Assembly: GCA_018241695.1 (NCBI GenBank)
Contig: JAFEDH010000004.1
Location: forward strand, 124,001-188,000
Length of the DNA stretch: 64,000 bases
Direction of reading: 5' to 3'
Origin: Pseudomonadota bacterium
Lineage (GTDB): Bacteria > Pseudomonadota > Gammaproteobacteria > Burkholderiales > Rhodocyclaceae
Position numbers and translations under genes: made by a program. Every line of letters begins with the position of its first letter. Within the stretch, counting starts at the first letter, position 1. The notes under the pieces are model-generated. The model was not told where the DNA came from. It saw nothing but the letters and a program-made list of their open reading frames with translations, and searched no databases. This document shows, in pieces, positions 56,448 to 64,000 of this stretch.

Positions 56448-57488
56448 CTACCGACCCATCCGCAGGCGCAGGGCCTTGCCCACTGCCGCTGCGATTTCCG
56501 CATCGCGGATGTAGCCCAGGGGGCTGATGCGGTCCACCTTGCCCGCGTAGCGGCGCAGCACTTCCGCCGCCGCCGCATTGGGGCTGTCGACGATGGCTAC
56601 GGCATGAAGCAGGTCGTCGTCGATCAGGGTGCCCAGATCATTCCAGCGGCCCTGCTTGGTCAGGGTATTGAGTTCGGCCTGCAGGCCGGCCTGGCCAAGT
56701 TGCTCCAGTACCGGCACATAGGCCGGTGTGGAAGCGTACATGGCGATCTGGGCGCGGGCTTCGGCGGCAGCTTTCGCGACTTCTTCGCCATTGCGGCCGG
56801 CGGCGACGATGATCTGGCAGGAGGTCTGCAGCGCGGCCGGATCGCGTCCCGTCCTGGCGGCGCCCCGGGCCAGGGCCGGGAAGACGTGGGCATCGAGAAA
56901 GCCCGCGCTGTGGAAGGGATGGATCAGCAGGCCATCAGCCACTTCGCCGGCGGTTTCGATCATCGTCGGCCCCACACCGGCCACCAGGATGGGCGGATTG
57001 CCATGGGGATTGGGGCCGGGATTGAACAGCGGGTTCATCAGCGTATGGGTGTAGAACTCGCCACGGAAGGCGAGGGTCTCGCCCGTGGCCCAACTGTGCC
57101 AGATGGCTTTCACCGCGAGCACGAATTCGCGCATGCGCGCGGCAGGAGCCGACCAGGGCATGGAGTAGCGTTTCTCGATGTGGGCCTTGATCTGGGAACC
57201 GAGGCCGAGAATGAAGCGGCCTTGCGAGAGGCGCTGCAGATCGTTGGCAGTCTGCGCCACCAGCATGGGATTGCGGGCGAAGGCAACGGCAATCGCGGTG
57301 ATCAGTGTGACACGTCGCGTGTCCTGGGCGGCGAGCGCCAGCGGCAGGAAGGGATCGCTGCGACCATCGAAGGTGTAGAGGCCGTCGAATCCTTCGGCTT
57401 CGAGCTGCTGCGCCAGCGCCCGCGCCTGGGCGAGATCGGCGACGGCCAGCGCGGCATCGAGCTGCAACGGACGGGCATGGGCACTCAT
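56448..57488 (-). CDS. Luciferase-like (LLM) flavin/F420-dependent oxidoreductase
   Basis: 346 residues, luciferase-family barrel. Recognisable parts are FIGLGSQIKAHIEKRY-like (here FILGLGSQIKAHIEKRYS), the NPPILVAGVGPTMIETA segment and ADGLLIHPFHSAGFL. It belongs to the same broad family as the gene at 4.2 kb but a different subgroup. The ATG overlaps the stop of the enoyl-CoA hydratase gene (ATGA), so the two are translated together. The cofactor (reduced FMN or F420) and substrate are unknown. It is convergent with the hydrolase gene. Confidence 0.85.
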   Translation of the reverse strand: MSAHARPLQLDAALAVADLAQARALAQQLEAEGFDGLYTFDGRSDPFLPLALAAQDTRRVTLITAIAVAFARNPMLVAQTANDLQRLSQGRFILGLGSQIKAHIEKRYSMPWSAPAARMREFVLAVKAIWHSWATGETLAFRGEFYTHTLMNPLFNPGPNPHGNPPILVAGVGPTMIETAGEVADGLLIHPFHSAGFLDAHVFPALARGAARTGRDPAALQTSCQIIVAAGRNGEEVAKAAAEARAQIAMYASTPAYVPVLEQLGQAGLQAELNTLTKQGRWNDLGTLIDDDLLHAVAIVDSPNAAAAEVLRRYAGKVDRISPLGYIRDAEIAAAVGKALRLRMGR

Positions 57489-58297
57489 GCTTCGTCCTTC
57501 GGCCAGTCATGACTGAGGCGCGACTTCCATGCGGGGCTACGTTTTTCCACATAGGCGAGGCCGCCTTCGATGGCATCGGCCTGCCCCATGCTGCGCGCCA
57601 GCCAGCGGGTTTCGATGGCCGCGGTCTGCGGCAGGTCGACCGTACTGCATTCGTGTAGCAGGCGCTTGGTCATGGCCACGGCGAGAGGCGAGCATTCCTC
57701 GGCAATTTCCCGCGCCAGTGCGAGGGCGGTTTCCAGCACCTCGGCGGCCGGCACCACGCGCAGGGCAAGGCCCATGCTTTCCGCTTCGTCGCCGCTGAAG
57801 CGGCGGCCCGTGAGCAGCAGTTCGTTGGCCCGCTCGCTGCCCACCAGGCGCGGCAGGGTCCAGTGGATGTAGGCATCGGCCACCACGCCGCGCCGTACCT
57901 GGAGGAAGCCGTATTTGCCCTCGCGGGCGAGAACGCGGAAATCGGCCTGCACCGCCAGGCTCAGGCCCAGGCCCACGGCGGAGCCGTTGACGGCGGCGAT
58001 GACCGGCTTGCGGATCTCGAAGGCGGAGGTGGACAGGGCGGCGGCACTGAAATTACCGCCGTCGTAGCTGTCGAAGGTGCCGGCGCCACCGCTCATGTCG
58101 GCGCCGGCGCAGAACACCTTGCCGGCACCGGTCACCACCACCGCGCGCACCTCGTCATCGGTATCGGCACGACGATAGGCAGCGGACCATTCCTCGCCCA
58201 GAATGCCGGTGAAGGTGTTCATCGCTTCGGGGCGGTTGAGGGTGATGAGGGCGATATGGCCGCGGACTTCGTAACGGATCTGCTGGTATTCAGGCAT
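57485..58297 (-). CDS. Enoyl-CoA hydratase/isomerase family protein
   Basis: 270 residues from ATG 58297; an in-frame start 27 bases earlier lacks family residues. Crotonase-fold parts are the start HIALITLNRPEAMNTFT, the oxyanion loop VFCAGADMSGG, and the second oxyanion segment AVNGSAVGLGLSLAVQADFR. The usual catalytic glutamates of hydratase are only partly evident, so isomerase or other acyl-CoA chemistry remains possible. It is the first gene of a two-gene unit with the luciferase-like oxidoreductase. Confidence 0.88.
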   Translation of the reverse strand: MPEYQQIRYEVRGHIALITLNRPEAMNTFTGILGEEWSAAYRRADTDDEVRAVVVTGAGKVFCAGADMSGGAGTFDSYDGGNFSAAALSTSAFEIRKPVIAAVNGSAVGLGLSLAVQADFRVLAREGKYGFLQVRRGVVADAYIHWTLPRLVGSERANELLLTGRRFSGDEAESMGLALRVVPAAEVLETALALAREIAEECSPLAVAMTKRLLHECSTVDLPQTAAIETRWLARSMGQADAIEGGLAYVEKRSPAWKSRLSHDWPKDEA

Positions 58298-58397
58298 GGG
58301 GGGATTCCGTTGGGACAAGAACACAAAAGTATAGGGGTGGCCCGACCGCCAGCGGGTTCGTGTTCAAGGGACCGGAGGCGGCGTGGCTGGTGCGGCT

Positions 58398-59453
58398 TTA
58401 GCTGCCGGGCTGGGCATCACTCCGCGCAGTCCACTCGCTGAGCAGGCGATAGCCGAGGGCAAGCAGGGTGGGGCCGAGGAAGGCGCCGATCAGGCCGAAG
58501 GCGATCGCACCACCGAAGATGCCGAGGAAGACCACGGCCAGAGGCATCTGCGCGCCGCGGCTGATGATGATGGGTTTGAGGAAGTTGTCCACCATGCTGA
58601 TGACGAAAATCCCCCAGGCCACAATGAACAGGGTCCAGCCGGTATCGCCGGCCTGAAAAAGCCAGAGGGCGGCGCCGCCCCAGATCAGCGGCGGCCCAAT
58701 GGGAAGTGGGGAAAGGAAAAAGGTGGCCAGCCCGAGCAGCGCGGCGCCGGGTACGCCTGCCAGCGCGAAGCCGATGCCGGCCAGCACGCCCTGGGCCAGG
58801 GCCGTGCCGAGGATGCCATAGATGACGCCGGTGACGGTGCCACGCGCCAGGGCGATCATGTTGCGTGCCCGCTCGCCGGCGATGCGCTCCAGGGCAATGG
58901 CCAGCCGCCCGGCCAGCGCCTCGCCGTGCAGCAGGAAGAAGAAGGCGAGAAAGGCCGACATGGCCAGATCGAAGAGGCCGCGACCAAGTATCTGGCCGCC
59001 GCTCAAAAGGGCCACGCGGGCCGGCTCCGCCAGCTTGGCGAGTTCCTCGGCCAGACGGTCGCCATCGTGGGCGAACTGCTGCCAGTAGCGTGTGGCGGAG
59101 TCGCCCACCAAGGGCAGATGGCCGACCCACTCGGGGGCATCGGGCAGGCCGTTCTGCAATAGTGCATTGGCGGCATTGCCCAGTTCGGTCACATTGCCGG
59201 CCAGGGCCATGGCGGCGATGACGAAAGGGCCCACCAGCACCAGGGTGACGGCCACGGCGAGGAGACTGGCGGCCAGGGTGCGGCGGCCCTTGAGCAGCCG
59301 CTCCAGGGCCAGCAGGCCGGGCCAGGCGGTGGAGGCGAGGATGGCGGCCCACAGCACGGCGGTGAGGAAGGGGCGCAGCACCAGCACGCAGCCGATGGCC
59401 AGAATGATCAGGGCGAGCGCGGCCAGAAGCCGGTCTTGGCGCGATCCGTTCAT
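58398..59453 (-). CDS. AI-2E family transporter
   Basis: 351 residues, polytopic inner-membrane protein with about eight hydrophobic segments. The AI-2E/PerM signature is seen in AILASTAWPGLLALERLL near the start and in the C-terminal PLIWGGAALWLFQAGDTGWTLF, followed by VDNFLKPIIISRGAQMPLAV. Members have been linked to autoinducer-2 export and to Na+/H+ antiport. No luxS or other signal gene is nearby, so the cargo is open. The thioredoxin-like gene lies upstream with 14 bases between them. Confidence 0.88.
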   Translation of the reverse strand: MNGSRQDRLLAALALIILAIGCVLVLRPFLTAVLWAAILASTAWPGLLALERLLKGRRTLAASLLAVAVTLVLVGPFVIAAMALAGNVTELGNAANALLQNGLPDAPEWVGHLPLVGDSATRYWQQFAHDGDRLAEELAKLAEPARVALLSGGQILGRGLFDLAMSAFLAFFFLLHGEALAGRLAIALERIAGERARNMIALARGTVTGVIYGILGTALAQGVLAGIGFALAGVPGAALLGLATFFLSPLPIGPPLIWGGAALWLFQAGDTGWTLFIVAWGIFVISMVDNFLKPIIISRGAQMPLAVVFLGIFGGAIAFGLIGAFLGPTLLALGYRLLSEWTARSDAQPGS

Positions 59454-59467
59454 GGCGGACGGAGTAT

Positions 59468-59974
59468 TCAGGCGCTGGCCCGGAGAAGCCGGGCCACGGT
59501 CTGTTCGAACTTGTCGAAATCGGGCGCACCAAGATATTGCTGCACGATACGGCCCTGGCGGTCGATGAGGAAACTGGTGGGGGTCAGGCGCACGCCGCCG
59601 AAGGCCTGCGCGACTTCACCCTTGTCGTCCCGCGCCACGGTGAAGGGCAGCCGTTTTTCCTGCACGAAGGTCTGCACATATCCGGGAGGATCGTAATCCA
59701 TGGCGACCGCCACCATGTCATAGCCCTGGGGGGCGTATTTGCGGTAGATCGCGGTCAGGCGCGGCATTTCGCTGACACAGGTGGTGCAGGTGGTGGCCCA
59801 GAAATTCACCAGTACCACCTTGCCCCGCCATGCGGAGAGACTGGAGGTTTTCCCGTCCAGCAGGGTGATCCGGGCCTGCGGCGCGGCGGGTTCCTGGCCC
59901 AGCCAGAGCCAGCCGGCCACGGCCAGTGCGGCGAGGATTAAAATTGCGGCGATTTTTTTCAAGTTCAACCTCAT
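59468..59974 (-). CDS. TlpA-like membrane-anchored thioredoxin
   Basis: 168 residues from ATG 59974. An N-terminal anchor (IAAILILAALAVAGWLWL) places the domain in the periplasm. The thioredoxin fold shows VVLVNFWATTCTTCVSEMP with the active-site CTTC, and the cis-proline segment GVRLTPTSFLID. TlpA/ResA-type proteins reduce disulfides in exported proteins, often apocytochromes c. Two cytochrome-bearing genes are in the window, but no maturation cluster is adjacent. Longer frames from 60052 add residues with no family match. Confidence 0.9.
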   Translation of the reverse strand: MRLNLKKIAAILILAALAVAGWLWLGQEPAAPQARITLLDGKTSSLSAWRGKVVLVNFWATTCTTCVSEMPRLTAIYRKYAPQGYDMVAVAMDYDPPGYVQTFVQEKRLPFTVARDDKGEVAQAFGGVRLTPTSFLIDRQGRIVQQYLGAPDFDKFEQTVARLLRASA

Positions 59975-60054
59975 CAACCAGGGGCGGAGCGACGTTATGG
60001 GGGGATTTTCCGCCATTCCCGCTGCCTTGTCAGCCCGTCTGGCGGAGATCATGC

Positions 60055-60171
60055 ATGGCAGTCGACCTGCGCAAGGCGCCCCGGTTCCGTCCGTTCGAAC
60101 ACCACATCGATGATGGTTTCCGCGTCACCGTTACCGTGAGGCTCCCGCCTCGCCTGCCGGTCCTGCGGTAA
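60055..60171 (+). CDS. Very small possible protein upstream of rep (38 residues)
   Basis: A frame from ATG 60055 to TAA 60169-60171, with GGAG at 60044-60047 at good spacing. The product is basic and has no signal or membrane segment. It ends 11 bases before the rep start, so it could be a leader peptide or a coupled small gene. No family is recognised, and the open frame is too short to prove coding. Confidence 0.3.
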   Translation: MAVDLRKAPRFRPFEHHIDDGFRVTVTVRLPPRLPVLR

Positions 60172-60182
60172 AGCCGGTTTCC

Positions 60183-62174
60183 ATGGCACACGATCTGAAC
60201 GCCCCCCAGCAGGAGGCGGTGAAATATCTCGATGGCCCGCTACTGGTGCTGGCAGGCGCTGGCAGCGGCAAGACCCGCGTCATCACCCAGAAAATCGCCT
60301 ATCTGGTGGATGCGTGCGGCTATCCCCCCGCGCGGATCACGGCGATCACCTTCACCAACAAGGCCGCCCGGGAAATGAAGGCACGGGCCGGCCAGTTGCT
60401 GAACGGAGCCGCTGCGAGCGGCCTGGCGGTGTCCACATTCCATGCCCTGGGGATGCGAATCCTGCGTCAGGAAGCCCGGCTGCTGGGGTTGAAACCGGGC
60501 TTTTCCATACTCGATGCATCCGATACCGGCGGCCTCTTCCGGGAGCTGATGCCTGGTGCCGACAAGGTTCTGCTCCGCGTGACCCAGAGTCGTATTTCGC
60601 TATGGAAGAACGCGCTGGTCGACCCCGCGCAGGCCGGACGCGAAGCGGTGGATGAACGCGAGGGCGCGACAGCCAGGGTGTATGCCGCTTACGAACAGAC
60701 CCTGCGCGCCTATCAGGCGGTGGACTTCGACGATCTGATCCGTCTTCCGGTGCGCCTGCTCGAATCCGATGCCGAGGCGCTGGCCCGCTGGCAGGCCCGC
60801 ATCTGGCATCTGCTGGTGGACGAATATCAGGACACCAACCGTTGCCAGTACCGGCTGATGAAGGCCCTGGCCGGACCCCGGGCCGCATTCACGGCGGTGG
60901 GTGACGACGACCAGTCCATCTACGCCTGGCGTGGCGCCGACATCGGCAATATTCATCTGCTGCGGGAAGACTATCCCGCTCTGCGGGTGGTGAAGCTGGA
61001 GCAGAACTATCGCTCGACAGCCCGCATCCTGACTGCCGCCAATGCGGTCATTGCCCACAATCCCAAGGTATTCGAAAAAAAACTCTGGTCCGATCTGGGG
61101 CACGGCGATGCCGTTCGCGTGCAGGTCTGCCGGGATGGCGAGCACGAAGCCGAGTGGGTGGCTTCCCGCCTGCTGGCGCATCAGATGCAAAGGGGTGGCA
61201 AATGGTCCGACTACGCCATTCTCTACCGCGGCAACTTTCAGGCACGTGCTTTCGAGGAGATGCTGCGCAATCACAAGATTCCCTATGTCCTCTCGGGCGG
61301 CCAGTCCTTTTTTGACAAAACCGAGATCAAGGACATCACCAGCTATCTGCGCCTGCTGGGCAATCCGGAAGATGATCCAGCCTTCATCCGCGCCATCACC
61401 ACGCCCAAGCGTGGCATCGGTGGCGCCACGCTGGAAGCGCTGGGCCGCCATGCCGGCACCCGCCACACCAGCCTCTTCGGCGCCGCCACCGGGGTGGGCA
61501 TCGAGCAGCACCTGAATGCACGCGCCCTGGATGCGGTGCGGGAGTTCTGCCGTTTCATCGTGCGCATGGAGCAGCGGGCCGCGCGCGAGCCGGCACGTCA
61601 GGTACTGGAAGACCTGCTGCGCGCCATCGATTACGAGCGCAGCCTGTTCGAGGCGCTGGATGTGCGCGAGGCGGAAGCGAAGTGGTCCAATGTTCGCGAC
61701 TTCGTCGAATGGCTGGGCCGCAAGGGGGACGAGGAGGGCAGGAATCTGCTCGAACTGACCCAGTCCATCGCCCTGGCCACGCTGCTCGACAAGGGCGAGG
61801 ACAATTCCCATGCGGTGCAGCTGGCCACGCTGCATGCCGCCAAGGGGCTGGAGTTCCGTTTCGTATTCCTGGTGGGTGTGGAGGAAGGCGTGCTGCCGCA
61901 CCGGGAATCCCTGGAGCCCGCCCGGCTGGAGGAGGAGCGGCGCCTCATGTATGTGGGGATCACCCGCGCGCGCATGGAACTGACGCTGACTCACTGCCAA
62001 AAGCGCCGGACCGGCAGGGAGTGGCGGGCGTGCGAGCCTTCCCGGTTCATCGCCGAAATGGGTGGCGATCTGCGGCGTACCGGTGGCGAGGCACCGCCGC
62101 AGGCGGAAGACAAACAGGCAGGCCGCGAGCGGCTGGCCCGCTTCAGGGCGTTACTGGATACGCATCAGGGATAG
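60183..62174 (+). CDS. rep: ATP-dependent DNA helicase Rep
   Basis: 663 residues, UvrD/Rep superfamily 1A 3'-5' helicase. Motif I is LLVLAGAGSGKTRV near residue 21. Motif Ia lies in TFTNKAAREMK, motif II in LLVDEYQDTNRCQY, motif III in AVGDDDQSIYAWRGAD, motif IV in KLEQNYRS, motif V in LHAAKGLEF, and motif VI in RRLMYVGITRAR. The length is Rep-like and shorter than UvrD. Rep helps forks pass protein blocks. Read rightwards, it ends before a strong bidirectional terminator. Confidence 0.95.
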   Translation: MAHDLNAPQQEAVKYLDGPLLVLAGAGSGKTRVITQKIAYLVDACGYPPARITAITFTNKAAREMKARAGQLLNGAAASGLAVSTFHALGMRILRQEARLLGLKPGFSILDASDTGGLFRELMPGADKVLLRVTQSRISLWKNALVDPAQAGREAVDEREGATARVYAAYEQTLRAYQAVDFDDLIRLPVRLLESDAEALARWQARIWHLLVDEYQDTNRCQYRLMKALAGPRAAFTAVGDDDQSIYAWRGADIGNIHLLREDYPALRVVKLEQNYRSTARILTAANAVIAHNPKVFEKKLWSDLGHGDAVRVQVCRDGEHEAEWVASRLLAHQMQRGGKWSDYAILYRGNFQARAFEEMLRNHKIPYVLSGGQSFFDKTEIKDITSYLRLLGNPEDDPAFIRAITTPKRGIGGATLEALGRHAGTRHTSLFGAATGVGIEQHLNARALDAVREFCRFIVRMEQRAAREPARQVLEDLLRAIDYERSLFEALDVREAEAKWSNVRDFVEWLGRKGDEEGRNLLELTQSIALATLLDKGEDNSHAVQLATLHAAKGLEFRFVFLVGVEEGVLPHRESLEPARLEEERRLMYVGITRARMELTLTHCQKRRTGREWRACEPSRFIAEMGGDLRRTGGEAPPQAEDKQAGRERLARFRALLDTHQG

Positions 62175-62196
62175 GCTGCCGGGGGAATCCGGTGCA

Positions 62197-62228
62197 ACAA
62201 AAAAGGACGGCATGCCGTCCTTTTTTGT
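62197..62228. terminator. Bidirectional terminator after rep
   Basis: A perfect 32-base palindrome: the left arm ends GGACGGCA at 62212 and the right arm begins TGCCGTCC at 62213, with six-base A and T runs outside. It serves rep and the convergent cytochrome gene. Confidence 0.95.
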
Positions 62229-62249
62229 GAAGCCAGGGTGTGGCCGGCG

Positions 62250-62705
62250 CTACTTGGGTTCTTTCAGATTGCCGCCGGACTTGTTGGCCATATAGACAAT
62301 GGCGCGTGCGAGTTCATCATCGGTGGCATCCCCCACGCCTCCCTTGGGGGGCATACCCTTGGGCGTGCCGTTGATGGCCGATTTCAGCAGGCCCGCCAGA
62401 CCCTTGCCCAGACGGGGGGCCCAGTCGCTGTTGGAGCCAACCTTGGGTGCGCCGAGCACGCCGGCACCATGGCAGGCCTTGCACGCGGATTCGAACATCT
62501 GCTCACCGGTGCGTTGCCCGGGTTCCGCAGCACCGGCAGCGGCGAGCTCCACCTTGGCCACGGGCAGGATGCGGGCATTCACCGCCTCGGCATCCACCAC
62601 GGCGGCATCGCCGCCCACGACCACCGCGATCGTTATGCAGGCCCCCATGACGACCAGGCTGCCAAGGACCAGAGGGACAAAATTCGGATTGGACGTATCA
62701 GACAC
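62250..62705 (-). CDS. Membrane-anchored single-haem cytochrome c (c5-like)
   Basis: 151 residues. An uncleaved N-terminal anchor (FVPLVLGSLVVMGACITIAV) precedes a class I cytochrome c domain with CKACH in FESACKACHGAGV. The distal methionine lies in GTPKGMPPKGGVGDATDDE. The features resemble cytochrome c5 and cytochrome c oxidase partner proteins of betaproteobacteria. It carries electrons at the periplasmic face; the partner enzyme is not encoded here. It is convergent with rep and preceded on its strand by the ammonium transporter. Confidence 0.9.
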   Translation of the reverse strand: MSDTSNPNFVPLVLGSLVVMGACITIAVVVGGDAAVVDAEAVNARILPVAKVELAAAGAAEPGQRTGEQMFESACKACHGAGVLGAPKVGSNSDWAPRLGKGLAGLLKSAINGTPKGMPPKGGVGDATDDELARAIVYMANKSGGNLKEPK

Positions 62706-62794
62706 TTCGGTATCCTCGTCACCAGGAAAGGGAGGCGATGATTATAGCCAAGGCGATGGCGCTGCGGGCCTTGATCTGTCATAGCGGTTTTGCG

Positions 62795-63997
62795 CTACCA
62801 CAGCGTTTCCCGTTCCGAGGAGGCGCTGATCTTGTGGATGGTCAGGTCGGCGCCGTTGTATTCCGCTTCCGGATCGAGACGGATGCCGACCACGCGCTTG
62901 AGGGCGCCATAGATCACCAGCCCGCCGGCAAACGCGATGACGATGCCCAGCGCGGTGCCCGCCAGCTGCGAGAGCAGGCTGACGTTACCCAGCCCGCCGA
63001 GCGCTTTCTGGCCGAAGATGCCGGCGGCGATGCCGCCCCAGGTTCCGCACAGGCCGTGCAGGGGCCAGACACCGAGCACATCGTCGATCTTCCAGCGGTT
63101 CTGGGTGATGGTGAAAAGCTGCACGAAAAGGATGCCGGCAATGCCGCCGGTGATCAGGGCGCCGACCGGGTGCATCACGTCCGATCCGGCGCAGACCGCG
63201 ACCAGGCCGGCCAGCGGGCCATTGTGCACGAAACCGGGATCGTTCCTGCCCATGACGAGGGCGGTCAGGGTGCCGCCGGCCATCGCCATCAGCGAGTTCA
63301 TGGCAACCAAGCCGGAAATCTTGTCCAGTGTCTGGGCACTCATCACGTTGAAGCCGAACCAGCCGACGATGAGAATCCACGCACCCAGCGCGAGAAAGGG
63401 GATGCTCGATGGCGGATGGGCGGCGATGGCCCCGTCTTTCGAGTAGCGACCCCGGCGCGCACCGAGCATGAGCACGGCTGCCAGGCCGACCCAGCCGCCC
63501 ACGGCATGCACCACGATGGAGCCGGCGAAGTCGTGAAAAGGACTGTGGAAGGTAGCCTGCAACCAGTCCTGAATACCCAGCGAGTTGTTCCATGCGATGC
63601 CTTCAAAGAAGGGATAGACGAAACCCACCAGCAGGAAGGTGGCGGCCAGCTGCGGATTGAACCGGGCACGCTCCGCGATACCGCCCGAAACGATGGCGGG
63701 AATGGCGGCGGCGAAGGTCAGCAGGAAAAAGAAGCGGGTCAGCTCGAAGCCGCTCTTGGCCACCAGGACATCATCCCCGACGAGAAAATGGGGGCCGTAG
63801 GCAATGCCATAACCGATGAAAAAATAGGCCAGGGTGGATACCGAGAAGTCGGCCAGAATCTTGACCAGGGCATTCACCTGATTCTTCTTGCGCACGGTGC
63901 CCAGCTCCAGAAAGGCGAAACCGGCGTGCATGGCCAGGATCATGATCGCCCCGAGCAGGATGAACAGCACGTCGGCCTGGGTCTTGAGTTGTTCCAT
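62795..63997 (-). CDS. amt: Ammonium transporter Amt
   Basis: 400 residues with eleven predicted membrane helices and no cleaved signal peptide. The Amt signatures are FAFLELGTVRKKNQVNALVK near residue 27, DFAGSIVVHAVGGWVGLAA (with the twin-histidine region) and the C-terminal ADLTIHKISA. It passes ammonium or ammonia across the inner membrane. The start at 63997 is 3 bases from the window edge; a glnK-type PII gene often lies beside amt and could be just outside. The PII-like gene at 40.7 kb is unrelated to it by position. Confidence 0.95.
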   Translation of the reverse strand: MEQLKTQADVLFILLGAIMILAMHAGFAFLELGTVRKKNQVNALVKILADFSVSTLAYFFIGYGIAYGPHFLVGDDVLVAKSGFELTRFFFLLTFAAAIPAIVSGGIAERARFNPQLAATFLLVGFVYPFFEGIAWNNSLGIQDWLQATFHSPFHDFAGSIVVHAVGGWVGLAAVLMLGARRGRYSKDGAIAAHPPSSIPFLALGAWILIVGWFGFNVMSAQTLDKISGLVAMNSLMAMAGGTLTALVMGRNDPGFVHNGPLAGLVAVCAGSDVMHPVGALITGGIAGILFVQLFTITQNRWKIDDVLGVWPLHGLCGTWGGIAAGIFGQKALGGLGNVSLLSQLAGTALGIVIAFAGGLVIYGALKRVVGIRLDPEAEYNGADLTIHKISASSERETLW

Positions 63998-64000
63998 TTT

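Noticed and set aside
60600..62000. A long minus-strand open frame opposite rep
   Set aside because: Rep has all helicase motifs on the plus strand; the antisense product has no family features. The same applies to long antisense frames opposite the PQQ dehydrogenase (6013-7278), metX (7330-8871), leuA (51082-52413) and pyrE (17610-19073).

Overview
The window looks like a chromosomal piece of a high-GC betaproteobacterium, probably near the Rhodocyclales/Sterolibacteriaceae, although this placement rests on gene content only. Supporting signs are the metX-metW-ampG and mreBCD-mrdA-rodA/rlpA/dacA/dat/DUF493/lipB/lipA gene orders, a DUF3683 FAD oxidase, a PQQ alcohol dehydrogenase with a fused cytochrome, and a large TonB receptor. 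I see no rRNA or tRNA gene, CRISPR array or intact insertion sequence.

Layout. 1-7.7 kb: end of a large FAD oxidase, a zinc dehydrogenase, HPr and Enzyme I of a phosphotransferase system, then a luciferase-like oxidoreductase, a SnoaL-like protein and a PQQ dehydrogenase. 7.7-10.8 kb: metX-metW-ampG behind a SAM-II riboswitch with an adjoining terminator. 10.8-13.4 kb: envelope and stress genes (HEXXH metalloprotease, NlpC lipoprotein, yqjD-yqjE-yqjK). 13.4-18.0 kb: the host exonuclease III gene xthA is split in two by a 3.78-kb island flanked by a 5-bp direct repeat. The island carries a decayed serine recombinase, an HNH nuclease, Vsr, a Dcm-type cytosine methylase with its own HTH, and a complete second exonuclease III gene. 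18.0-23.2 kb: pyrE, a coiled-coil exported protein, a thioesterase and gatCAB.

23.3-51.0 kb holds the cell-shape and lipoate cluster (mreBCD, mrdA, rodA, rlpA, dacA, dat, DUF493, lipB, lipA), broken by two accessory blocks. The first (28.9-39.3 kb) has a Tat-exported phospholipase C, a D-aminoacylase-like amidohydrolase, a TauD-like dioxygenase, a LuxR regulator, a TonB receptor and a DUF2252 protein. The second (40.7-47.0 kb) is a heavy-metal RND efflux operon ending in a PII-like gene. 51.1-53.5 kb: leuA and an Lrp-type regulator, divergent around a palindrome. 53.6-58.3 kb: a probable catabolic group (amine-dehydrogenase-like protein, BKACE enzyme, hydrolase, luciferase-like oxidoreductase, enoyl-CoA hydratase). 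58.4-64 kb: AI-2E permease, thioredoxin-like protein, Rep helicase, cytochrome c and an ammonium transporter.

The most notable system is the restriction/repair island inside xthA. It cuts the host gene at the codon for a catalytic aspartate and supplies a same-length replacement gene. It looks like a compensated, self-tolerated insertion made by a serine integrase that has since decayed.
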